A DNA stretch of 53,463 nt from Chloromonas sp. AAM2 (lineage: Eukaryota > Chlorophyta > Chlorophyceae > Chlamydomonadales > Chlamydomonadaceae): the NCBI GenBank assembly GCA_004335635.1, contig QAXH01001713.1, positions 1 to 53,463 on the forward strand, written 5' to 3'. How positions within the stretch are numbered: the first letter of the stretch is position 1; every line of letters starts with the position of its first letter. Below the pieces are notes generated by a model. It was given only the letters and a program-made list of their open reading frames with translations. It did not search any database and had not been told where the DNA came from. The translations under genes and the position numbers were made by a program. Below, piece after piece: positions 1-16,678 of this stretch.

Positions 1-175
1 CACAAGCCACTGTTCTGGCCAACCAAAGATGTAAAGTAGCCTGTAAGTGCCGATGTTACCTGGTACCAAAGTAGATCAAATCATTGGCAACGTGCCTACC
101 CAACTGCAACGCCACCCTTGGTTGCTAGCGCCGCCTAGATCACTCCACCAGCCCCAGCAGTCCTCCCCTCCGCAC

Positions 176-1954
176 CTTCATGACCTTGACCCACGCCACC
201 GCGGCCTCCGCTGCCCCCGGCGCTGCCCCGGGCGCACGGGACTCCATCAAAAGCTTGTTTGCGTAGAAGTCAGCGCTCTGCCAGCAGTCAGTCACGTGCT
301 GGCCGGGAGGCGACATGCCTGCATCACCACAACACGACCAGACTTGAACACACTGTGCCGCACAAGCCAACTAATCTGGCGTCCAAGAATCAATGCACGT
401 TTTTGTTTATCAAAAAAGCAAGGTTCAACCTGCGACATGGAACTCAACCTTGCGCACACGTACAGAGATTGTGAGTTGCCATGGATGATTGCTGAAGACA
501 GAGCAGAACCATGTTCGTATGTTCCCTTACCTTACCGCATGTTATTATGTTGCCTTACCGCATGTTACTATGTTGCCTTACCGCATGTTACTATGTTGCC
601 TTACCGCATGTTATTATGTTGCCTTACCGCATGTTATTATGTTGCCTTACCGCATGCTGGCCCGGTGTATGCCACCCATGACAGCGCCTGCATGGCCTCC
701 GACACCACCTTGAGGTGACTGAAGGCGGTTGTGCGCCGGCCTTCCGCGAGCTTGCCCGCCGCCATCATGTGCTGGGCGATGGGCGCCAGCAGCTGCTGCA
801 GCACAGAGGGGTCGGAAGGAGCCTGCATGCGATCACGGCATGTGTACGTCATGGCACATGCCGTCGTTCCTACATACCTGTTGCCTAGCCGTTGGAATCA
901 CGTGCATCTGTCAAACATGCAAGAGGTAGCAGCCGGGTGTCATCATGACGGCTTGCGCCACATCCCGGGCGCACTAGTGCTCTGCCGTCCAGTTGTTGCT
1001 CACAAGGCGCTGTGTGTTTTCCTTACCTGTGACCTGGCAGCCGTGTCCAACAGGGTGCGTGTCTCCTGCAAAGGCCAGCCAGGGAACCAGTGCTCAGCAT
1101 CATCAAATCCATGCGTGCAGGTCAGCAGTCACAGTGAACGCATTCTCGTTAAACGCATTGGGTTGGAAATGAGTCATGGGTTTCAATACAGCAGGAGTCG
1201 CTGAAAAATCAAGCTGTGTGAGGTTGAACTGGCAGGCGCACGCACCTCCATGCCCTGGACATAGTGGGACACTGCTGTTTGGATCTGCAAACGCATGCGG
1301 GCCAAAGCACGAGTACACAGTAAGCGCCATTGCTCAAGTACGCCAGTAGTACCACCGCTGGGGAAGCAGGGCCACTGAGCCGGCAAGACAACCCATGTTT
1401 TTAAACCTGTGCCTGCATGCTTAATACTTAATACCGCAGACATGAGAAGCTGCAAAGCCCTGACAATAGGAAGATGCTGGCAAGCCAGCTGCCACATGAC
1501 GGCGTCACAGTGCACAGACACACACGCAGCCTGCAGTTGCCTCCGTATTGTACCATAATATGATAGGGATTGTCATTGTACGAGTGATGAATACGCACAC
1601 CTCTGGGGCGAAGGATGCTGAAAGTTGAGGCAGCAAGGCCACCTTGGTCGTGAGCAGCTGATCAAAGTCTGCCAGGGCCGAGCCTGAAACGTTTCCTGCT
1701 GGAGCTTCTGCTGCTGTTGCTGCTGCTGTAGGTGTGGGCGCAGGCGCAGCTGCAGTTGATGCTGGCCTGGGTGCTGCAGGCACACTGCTGACGGGCTTGC
1801 TGATGCCTCCAGTCTGCATGGATAAGAGTTGGGAAGAGTGAGGGATTGTGTGCGACATGACCTGCCGATTTGAAGCTTTACTTGCCTGCCCACCCAGGCG
1901 TTCCAGACGGTCCACGGCATCTTCCAAACGTTTGATCAGGGCGGCCTGATCCAT
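176..1954 (-). CDS. CAP1: Adenylyl cyclase-associated protein (CAP), N-terminal part, cut by window edge
   Basis: CAP binds G-actin and recycles it from cofilin in the cytoplasm. Exons visible on the minus strand are 1886-1954, 1601-1813, 1246-1284, 1027-1065, 651-822 and 176-318, and their phases join. The start at 1954 (MDQAALIKRLEDAVDRLERL) is the family's N-terminal coiled helix, preferred over an in-frame ATG 60 nt upstream. A short Pro/Ala/Thr linker follows, then the helical folded domain with DFDQLL, ETRTLLDTAARSQ, LLAPIAQHM, SHLKVVSEAMQALSWVAYTG and DCWQSADFYANKLL, all matching the CAP N-domain. The C-terminal beta-helix domain lies beyond base 1. Two exons are only 39 nt long. Intron 1 has a GC donor (CAG|GCAAGT at 1885), and the intron after exon 5 carries tandem copies of its own donor. 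Family assignment is firm; the three small-exon borders are inferred from splice sites and phase. Confidence 0.88.
531..660 (-). repeat. Tandem repeat of 22-23 bp carrying a copied 5' splice donor
   Basis: Six copies of a 22-23 bp unit lie head to tail. On the minus strand each reads CATGCGGTAAGG followed by CAACATA(A/G)TAA. The first copy in the direction of CAP transcription (exon end at 651) supplies the real donor of exon 5 (TGCG|GTAAGG); the other five repeat the same exon-like and donor bases inside the intron. Confidence 0.85.
1814..1885 (-). other. GC-AG intron in CAP
   Basis: The donor reads CAG|GCAAGTAAAG and the acceptor CATCCATGCAG or similar ending at 1814. Only the GC donor keeps phase 0 on both sides and joins the coiled helix to TGGISKP. 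Using the nearby GT two bases later would break the frame. Confidence 0.7.
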
Positions 1955-2339
1955 TGTAGACTGCTGTGCCTGTCTAGGTGATGTGCTTGCTGTGGCCAAG
2001 ACCAACAACAACACTCCATGTAAGACCCCAGTGATCTGCCGTTACGATTCGAAAACAGGACCTTCGCAAATCTGCATCGGGTCGTAAAGGCGGGTACCAA
2101 CAGGTGGGCTGCTAGTTGAACTAGAGCAGACTGGCTGACACTTAAGGCTGCGCAAGGGTGCATGGCGATTATTCAATCGCAATCACTGAATCAGCCTTAC
2201 CGAAATCTATCTGCTGCCAAGCTCAGCTCAGGCAAGCCAGATAGTTTGCGTTTGTAAACCTGGTTTGTGTTTGATGACGGCTTCGGCCTCTCTTTGCGTT
2301 GCGTTCTTGATGGTGGGCGCCCCTACACAGTGCTACTGT

Positions 2340-2600
2340 CTGCCAATCACCGCATGTCACGACAGTATGCACAATAGTATGTGGCCTGTGCTGTGGCACT
2401 TGACAGCCATTGCACTAGGTTCAGCCCAACACACACCAGCTGTCCTTCCGAGATTCCTGCACAGTGTCTGCCAACTGCATGTCACGACAGTATGCACAAC
2501 GTCATGTGGCCTGTGGTGTGGCACATAGGGGCCGTTGCACTGGATTCAGCCAAGCCAGCACACCAGCCATTACACAGCAGCCGAGCCTGTGCAGTAGGGT
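2340..2600. repeat. Tandem duplication of about 120 bp between CAP and UNG
   Basis: Two imperfect copies begin at the shared GCATGTCACGACAGTATGCA, at about 2351 and 2478. Both continue through GTGGCCTGTG, a GTGGCAC block and CATTGCACT/CGTTGCACT. The 820-bp spacer upstream of the CAP start holds no gene that I can recognise. Confidence 0.75.
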
Positions 2601-2773
2601 GTCGGGTTAGGTGTCGCGGCACAAGCTGTCCTTCCAAGGACGCCATCACCTTCGCAATTTTCACAAATAGTTAATATTTGCGTTTGACGTGTTTCCTGGT
2701 GTGCACCCTCTCCTTGTAAGTGACATGAATGCCCAAATGTAAGTGACATGGGTCCTTACACAGCTCACACAGC

Positions 2774-5278
2774 TCACGGCTCGATGCACCAGTTGACAGG
2801 GGGCAGTCCCTCTTTCTCCAGTATTGCGTTGGCCTGGCTGAAGTGCTTGCAGCCCACAAACATGTTCCCACTGGCTGCTGCCAGAGGGGAGGGGTGCGCT
2901 GCCTTGAGCACATAGTGCTTGCTGCTGTCCACAAGCTTGGCCTTCTCCTGGGCAGGCTTGCCCCAGAGCAGGAAAACCTGCAGTGGCAAACAGGAAACGC
3001 AGTCCAAGCAATCAAAAAGCAACTCAACAAGTTCCAAAACTGAACCAAAAGATTGGGCATATCATGGGTTACTCGTCAGACAGGTCCTGCGATCAGGTGG
3101 CGGTGGTGGACAGCTCCTTTTGCCTAGCATTCATCAGAGTATTGGATGACATCACCGTTGATGACATCACGGCCTCTGACGTCCCGCCCACGCCCTATCA
3201 CATGGTATCAGACCTCAGCAGTGCGTCATGCGCCCTTGCCCCCTTGGCATAACAGGCCCAGCTGTTCCCACACGCTGCTCTTAAGCAACCATGGGCCATG
3301 GGGTATACACTATACAGCAAATAATTCTTCTAGTGTCACAGACCTGGGCACCTCGCAGAGCAACAAGCTTATGCCGCTGGGAGGCCTGTCACAAGCACCT
3401 TCTCCAACCAAAGCCACTGCGTGCGTGATGGCACTCACCACGCCGGTGCGGTGGCGAGATACCGCGGTGATGGCTGCGTCTGTGAAGGTTTCCCAGCCCT
3501 GCTTCTTGTGCGAGGCGGCAGCCTTTTCACGCACTGTCAGCATGGTGTTAAGCATCAGCACACCTGCAGCATGGACAAAGGACTCCACGTCAGTACATGC
3601 AGTCAGAATTAACAAGGCTCAAAGTCATGACACGGAGCAACAAGAAGCATGTCATTGCCGACCTTCCAGGGCGGCATGCCTGCGCACGTCAATACACACA
3701 CAGCACACCGAGGGCGCATGGGTGGCTTGTGCATGAACAAGTAAACAGTGTGCGCGTGAGTGTGGTCGAGCTGCAGTGCATGCAACGCCTCACCTTGTGT
3801 TGACCAGCTGGACAGGTCCCCATGTTTTGGTATGGCGCAGCCCAGGTCCTGGTTCAACTCCCTGTAGATGTTGATGAGGCTCTGGGGCACGCGCACTCCC
3901 CTGTTGACGCTGAAGCAGAGCCCCATGGCCTGGCCAGCGTTGGGGTAAGGGTCCTGCCCAACTATCACAGCACGCACCTGTGGAGCACGCAGGGTGGGCA
4001 GAGAATGCAAGGTGGCTGACTAAAGAAATGGCATGATTCGTGTTTAAAGCATACCATGCCAACAGAGAGCATGTGCCTTGGCCGGGCATGGCACTGGCAC
4101 ATGGACACGTGCCCTCTGAACCACATGGATGCATGTCACGGCATAGCATCTGCAGTCATATGCTATGTATCTGTGTGCAGCCTCGAGTCAACCTCTCCTG
4201 CCAGAAGGCCATCACACTTCTGCCCTCCGATGTATGAGAGCCACCCCACACCTGGTCTAGAGGGCATGCGTTGAGGGCGTGGAAGATACGCTCCCGGGGC
4301 GGGTACACAGTGCCCTTCGTGTACTCTGAATGCACGAAAGCTGACAGTTTGGCAAAGCTGGGCTGTGACATGACTGGCGCCAGCGCTCGGGACCAGCCAG
4401 GGTCCAGCAGCAGCTGCTGCAGCGGCAGAAGCGTGCCAGTGGCAGCTGCTGTGGCGCACAGGTGTTTACACTCAGTCAGCCGCTGTTGAGTTTGGGCCTC
4501 CATTTCCGCCTGGGTCAGGACCCTGATGGGTTGTGCCTGTCTGGCTACATCTGGGTCTGGGCCAGTCCCGGCCTGGTCATGCCTTGGTGAGGACTCTGTA
4601 TCTGCTTCGTGTGTTGCTGAGGGTAGGGGCTGTGCAGGGTCTTGTGGCACATCTCTGGCAGCAGGAGCAGGCCGTGCAACCGTTTGCAAGCCCTCTGATG
4701 CGGGCCTTTTCCGTTGTGATTTCGCTGCAACAGGCATGGGCTTGGCATCCGGCTGATGTGTACTGCTGGGAAGGCCGGCTGTGCCTGTCGTTTGGTTGTG
4801 CTGTGGTTGCTCTGCATGCACTCGTGATGTAGAGGGTGGCTCAGATGGGTTGACGTTGGCTGGGGCTGAGTCGCCGGCATGGGGCCCAGACTTCATGCCG
4901 TGACCGTCCTGTATGCGGCAGGGCAGGACACTAGAACACGACCATGTCATGCGAGTGAGTCACATCTCGATTAATTTGATTCTGCCAAGATCACTTATCA
5001 CCATGCATGCATTGGGTAGGGTAGCCTGGAAAACCGTGCGTGCAGCACATAAACCATGAGCTTTTTGTTTGCTGGCACCATGCAATCTCCTGCTGACGCT
5101 CTGATGGTCAGGCACTTAGACATTACATGTGTGGGTGGCTCATCATGCAGCAAGAATCAGAAGCACCAGCTGCTGGGCATGACTCATGCACTGGGTTTCA
5201 TATAGCAGCACACTTGTGTCTTGTCCCCCTTACCATGGGCCTCACGGGCTTGAAGAAGTTATCCAGTCTGCGCTGCAT
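2774..5278 (-). CDS. UNG: Uracil-DNA glycosylase, family 1, nuclear form with PIP box
   Basis: UNG removes uracil from DNA to start base-excision repair. Five exons (5234-5278, 4252-4908, 3794-3977, 3439-3563, 2774-2977) join in phase into 404 residues. Exon 1 is only 45 nt and encodes [15 protein letters not shown], whose QRRLDNFF is a classic PCNA-interacting (PIP) box, placed at the extreme N-terminus as in vertebrate UNG2. A Pro/Gln/Ala-rich, probably disordered linker of about 140 residues follows. The catalytic domain has the water-activating loop [18 protein letters not shown], with catalytic Asp, the HGDLSSW block, [26 protein letters not shown] and the minor-groove loop HPSPLAAA. In the GQDPYx motif the residue after Tyr is Pro where most eukaryotic enzymes have His. 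The protein is longer than usual because of the linker. I am confident of the function. Confidence 0.95.
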
Positions 5279-5458
5279 GGCGAGTTGTCTGCTCTGTCGC
5301 CGCCTGATAAACCTCACTCCGTTTGCTGCTCCATCGCACGCGATTATCTTGCACATCGGCTCGGATGGGAAGGCCGTGCGGTGGACACTGCGTCTATTCA
5401 AAAACAAAACGGTGGTTCGAAGCTGTTAGGGTTTCCAGGTACCAAAGCCTGGAGGGGC

Positions 5459-5881
5459 CGAAAAAAGGAGATGTTTGCCAGTTCTGGGACATTTTCCAGA
5501 AACACCACTGGAACCAGTGCAGTGACGGGGAGATTGTGTTTCTCACTATGGTGAGCAGATTCGTGTGTTCTCAAACTTACACGAGAGGAGGGATCCCAGC
5601 CCGTCCAACCTACATGTGAAGGGGATTGCGACACACCAGTGGTGGTCGACCCCTCGAGGTGCTATCTTGACCGCATACCGCGGTAGACCTAAGATGGGGC
5701 CTGAGATTGTGCATGTCGTTCAATGTTCATTTTCTCTAACGTGTAATGCCTCAACACATCCGTCTGATTGCATCCACAAAATGGAGGATATTTTTGCTGC
5801 TGCGGCAAGCATGCGTACTAGAACTGGCAGTCACACTGGTCCACACGAATTGTCCCAGAACTGGCAGACATCTTTTTTTCT
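5459..5881. mobile_element. MITE-like element with terminal inverted repeats, carrying a nested repeat
   Basis: The left end (GAAAAAAGGAGATGTTTGCC then AGTTCTGGGACA) and right end (TGTCCCAGAACTGGCAGACA then TCTTTTTTTC) are inverted repeats of about 33 bp. The body between them includes, at about 5577-5795, a reverse-oriented copy of the 230-bp dispersed repeat found four more times in the window. No transposase is encoded, as expected for a non-autonomous element. I could not settle a target-site duplication. Confidence 0.7.
5577..5800 (-). repeat. Dispersed repeat B, copy 1 (nested)
   Basis: Reverse complement of the family whose hallmarks are GACGGAT...TTGAG, AATGAACA(T/C)TGAACGA, CACCTCGAGGGG, a CCACCAC block, CGCAATCCCCTTCACATGTA and GGTTGGACGGGCTGG. 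It spans essentially the full length of the family. Confidence 0.8.
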
Positions 5882-6631
5882 TGGCTCATATATTCCTGGC
5901 TCATCGTATGAGATTACAGTGAAACCCAGCCAACATATGCCAATCGTTAGTGGTAAAAGGATTCACAAAAGCCTTACTGCTTGCTTTGCGCTGTTGAGAT
6001 TTGGTTGTCCCATGAAAGGCCCTGGCAACCCGCATACATTGCCAGTCAAACTTTACATGTGCTGCTGCACTCAGTCGCGCTCCAAAGTGATCACATGGCT
6101 AATGCAATACATGCTTCATGGTGTGCACTCCCTCCTTGTAAGTGAAAGCTTGCCAAAAAAGCAAAAAGCAAGGCAAAAAGCAAGGCAAAAAGCAAAAAGC
6201 AAAAGCAGCACCAAGGGGTCAGACAGCTGCAGCCGCACAAAAACAAGAAAAGATGTTGAACCCCAGGATTGACTCCCAGTCAATGTATGCTGCAGTCCAT
6301 GACATCCATGGCACTCCCATAGCCCATCAGCCACCCCAGCCATGCTGCATTGACACTCTGAGCCACGCTGTGTATGGGAAGACCATGGAGAATGTGATGC
6401 TTGACAGCACGCGCTGTTCACCCCATGTGCAGTCTCTCACAAACATTTACTGTGTGGCAACAGGACCTGTGACAACCGCACACCCAGTGAACCAAGTCAT
6501 CCAGGACAGGTGGCCACATTACAGGTGGTTTTAGTGCCGGACACAGGGATTATCGCAGAACTGGCACACGTTTCTTCATTTTGCATGAGTTGTTGCGTTT
6601 CTGTTTTTTCCTACCGCGAATTTCACATTTT

Positions 6632-13397
<6,766 letters not shown>

Positions 13398-13715
13398 TCA
13401 GGCCAGAAATTTGGTAACACGAAAGTGTGACATTACTCAGACTGTTGCAGATCGGACTGTGGGGAAGGAAGAGAAGAAAACAACATCATTTGCAAACGAC
13501 ACTGTACAACTTCCAGGTGTGATGCAGAGCCCTGATCTGAACGAGCTGACCATTGGATTGACTGGGACCTTCAGAAGGCCAACAGGAGCGTGCATAATTA
13601 AGTAATTTTCTGAACAGTGACATGCCATTTTCAGTTGAAAAGGCAGAATCCAATTGTCATAAGGAGGACAAAGTAAGTAGTGTCAGGAGGTTAAACACAC
13701 ATTTGTTGACCACAT

Positions 13716-16494
13716 TCAGTCAAAAGTGAGCAGGCTCGTCAATCGCGATTCAAACTCCTTTCTGCAAACAGTTTCGTCTTCTGTTGCTCGCATGATCATC
13801 TCAAATCGGCTGTCCTTGGTGTAGGCAGTGGGTTTCAACTCCAAGGCAGGCTCTCCATGGCCAGATAAAGGCACTGGCCGCGCCCCCGGTACCCAGTTCA
13901 CGTAGACCCAGCGCTTGGGGCTCACCCTGCATCACGTGCCCACACATGGGTGGACTCATCCACGTGGTATGGAAGGGAACCATTGCGGCAGGTGGTAAAG
14001 CACGGTTATGCGCTGAAGGTTGCTGCTCTCTCAGTGCGTACAGTGTCTGCTGGCTGTGTCTGCGTCAGTGGATGGATTCCAAGTGCGGACACCTGAGAGA
14101 AGCACTGCAGCCAGTGGTGCATTGCATTCTTAACCGTCCTTTCTGCTTTGGGTGATGCCATGACATACTGTGCCTGCAAACTGCGATGGCTGGAGTTGAC
14201 ATTGCTGATTTCACTTCCGTACAGTTGCCCTTACCTGAACACGCCCTTGAAGCGTGCCACACACGGCTGCCTCAACGACTCCATTGCAGAGCGAAGTCGC
14301 TCCTCTTTGAATACATCGTTTGGATGGAACAGCCACCCATGCGCTACATACTCAGGCGAGCTTTGCACGCTGTACTGCATGGGCTGGCCCGGGGTGGGCC
14401 GAGCGACCTCCCCTCCTTCTTGGGTGAAGTAAACCCCTTGTTGTTGTTGTTGCTGCTGCTCTTGTTGTTGTTGTTGCAGGGCACCAGGCTCTGGCATGGA
14501 CAGTGTGTTTTGCCGTGCTGCCTGCTGCTGCTTGCGCCTGGATGAGGGCACATGCGCTGCGCTGACCAGGGGCGCGTACATGGGAGCACGGGATGCATCA
14601 AGCAGCTCAGTCCAGCACGGCACACGCGTCTGACTACATGTCAACACCTGCGGTAAGATGGGATAGACGTCAGGTGACGGCTGTGTGCAACAGTCCCATG
14701 ACAGGAAGCTTATGACAATGTTGAGCATCAACATCGCAGTTTGGCTTTGCATGGAGCACAACACACGTAGGTGTACCAAAATGGAGGTTGGCTGGGGCTT
14801 CCATTATCACGACTCCACATTTGTACTGGATCAAATTCCGTTTGTTGCCCATAGTATAATGCTATGGTGTTCGTTTGACAGCTGGTTGCTAGTTCCCTGT
14901 TATTTTTTCTTGGCCATCCCACAGGCTGGCTGACCTTGGCCTTGGGTGGCCACAGAGCTGAGGCCCAGGCATGGAAGGTTTCCAGCTCCTGGTGTGAGGC
15001 CAGGTCAGCCTTGCTGCCCAACACGATGTCCGCTGCGCTGATCTGATCCTCTGCCAGCTGCTCCCTGCTGCCCGGCTCAAAGCATGTGCTCCGCACGTCC
15101 ACCTGCATGCGTGCAAACACACTGTTAACTCTGAACGCCTGAATAAGAACTTATCTAGGCTTGTTGGGCAATGATGTCCATGCTACAGTGCAGGGTGGAT
15201 TGCTTTGTGCAGGTATGGTTTGCCTGGATGATGTTGCAGAGTGGCGACCAGATCATTGTGCAACAGGGCAGCCGCCATCCCATGACCACTGGCCATCTCA
15301 GAAACACTGGATGTACTGCCCATATGCAGCAAATCAGGCCGGATAGCAATCGTGACCGCCACGCACCAGGCACACCACTGCCTGCAGCTGTATGGATGGG
15401 CCCAGGTGCTGGGACTGGAGCGCGCTCAACAGGCCTGCGACCACATCCAGACGCATTGGACACAAGCGCACTATTGCCCAGGTGGTCAGCAAAGGCGGTG
15501 AAAGCAAATGACAGCTTGGAGTTATGTAGATCCCGCAACACGCGTCAGCGTCACTGGTCTGGCAACTGTCTTGTGAACGAGCATTCGATGTTGCACAGGA
15601 GCAATGCTGACCCAACATAAATGGCTACAATTAAATATGTCGGAAGAGCCTGAAAACATTCAATTCTTGCATCCCTGCAGTTGCAGGCTCAGAAGAACAT
15701 GGATCAATGACAGACTTGCCTGCAGGGTGTCCCAGGCCACTGGGCTCGATAAGGAGCCTGTCTGGCTTTGCCTGCCGCAGCAGCTGCGCAATGGCTGGGA
15801 CAAGCATGCCCGCAGCCTGGCAGCACAGGCAGCCACCAGCCAGCTCACGAATGGCTATGCCTACAAGCGCATACCATGAGCATGTGATCAAACATCATGC
15901 TGGCCCTGGCCGTTATGTAGCTTGGGCGAGCTTCTAGAGCGTTCCAGCGCATGATGCGGGGCCTACCTGGCTTGGAACCGTTGCTGGCGCCTTCCAAAAG
16001 AGCCCCATCAATACCAAGGCTTCCGAATTCGTTCACAATGACCGCCCATTTCTCCTCCGTAGGCTTGTCTGCCAGCAGCTTGCAAATGAGGCTGGTCTTG
16101 CCTGCGCCTAGGCTGCCAGTGATGATGGATGTAGGCACTGGTAGCTTCTGCAACCACACGCATTACGTGCCCTGTTGTTGGTACAGATGATTCGCAACCA
16201 TATACTGACTGCAGGCGTAAGTGTAAAGCACGAAATGTGGGAAATATTTTTGCAACAAAGGGCAAATTTCACTGGGCAAACTCTAGTGGAGCTGCACAGG
16301 CAACCTCCGAGCAATTCCACTCGGCAAACTTAGATGAATGGCAGATTCACTGCAGAACATCTGCTTACCATCTCAGGTGCCAACTTCTGCTGAAAGTGGA
16401 TTGCCAGTCTGTATTCGAACAGAGTGGCAACTGACGGTTGATAACTGCCCTGACTGCTTTTTGCGAAACGCCTTGACTGGCTGTTGACTCGCAT
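13716..16494 (-). CDS. CobW/COG0523-type G3E GTPase (metal chaperone family)
   Basis: G3E GTPases of the CobW/ZNG class use GTP to hand metal (zinc or cobalt) to client enzymes. Exons 16369-16494, 15967-16147, 15720-15860, 15367-15434, 14935-15102, 14235-14647 and 13716-13926 join in phase into 435 residues. I see Walker A (ITGSLGAGKTSL), VIVNEFGSLGIDGALL, the metal-binding CxCC as GGCLCC, the Walker B region LLIEPSGLGHPAG, a SKADL guanine motif (Ser for the usual Asn), and the CobW C-domain (YVAHGWLFHP...KGVFR and WVYVNWVPG). A Gln-rich run (QQQQQEQQQQQQQ) is inserted before the C-domain. The intron 15435-15719 has a GC donor. An in-frame stretch upstream lacks ATG, so 16494 (MRVNSQSRRF) is chosen. 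Which metal and client it serves cannot be told from sequence. Confidence 0.92.
15435..15719 (-). other. GC-AG intron in the CobW-like gene
   Basis: The donor reads CCTGCAG|GCAAGTCTG and the acceptor GGTCGCAG. Joining there gives HPAG|LLSALQS in phase, as expected between the Walker B and next block of CobW. No GT donor nearby keeps the frame. Confidence 0.75.
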
Positions 16495-16678
16495 GACTTG
16501 CTCTGCTTTGACTACCGCCGTTCGCTCGTGCACGCTGCTGCTCACCTACAAACAAACGTTCGGTTGACAGAGCGAGCTGTCCCAAACCCCACACTTGTGC
16601 CTTCACCTTTTCAGAGCAATGCGAGGCGTGCAGCCGCAATGAGCTAAGATCAGCGAAGTGGCATCGCAGCCGGCAGCA
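16495..16678. promoter_or_regulatory. Short shared promoter between CobW-like gene (-) and kinesin (+)
   Basis: The two start codons face away from each other with only 184 bp between them, so both core promoters must lie here or overlap the 5' exons. I see no clear TATA box. In-frame open sequence runs into this spacer from both sides without an ATG. Confidence 0.5.

Larger units (their letters stand above)
5279..6631. other. Gene-free spacer, filled with nested repeats
   Basis: This stretch between the UNG start and the helicase stop holds a terminal-inverted-repeat element with another dispersed repeat inside it, an AAAAAGCAAGG simple repeat at about 6155-6210, and a lone copy of the inverted-repeat end near 6548-6575 (ATTATCGCAGAACTGGCACAC). 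The open frames seen here have no recognisable similarity and overlap the repeats, so I call none coding. Confidence 0.6.

Noticed and set aside
47..718. A 223-codon plus-strand open frame over the CAP region
   Set aside because: It is antisense to CAP exons 5 and 6, and its repeated MLLCCLTACYYVALPH part is only the translation of the 22-23 bp tandem repeat.
16545..16639. A plastid transit peptide upstream of the CobW-like start
   Set aside because: The open sequence upstream of 16494 in the correct frame has no ATG, and the one ATG (16639) is in another frame and meets a stop without a matching splice.
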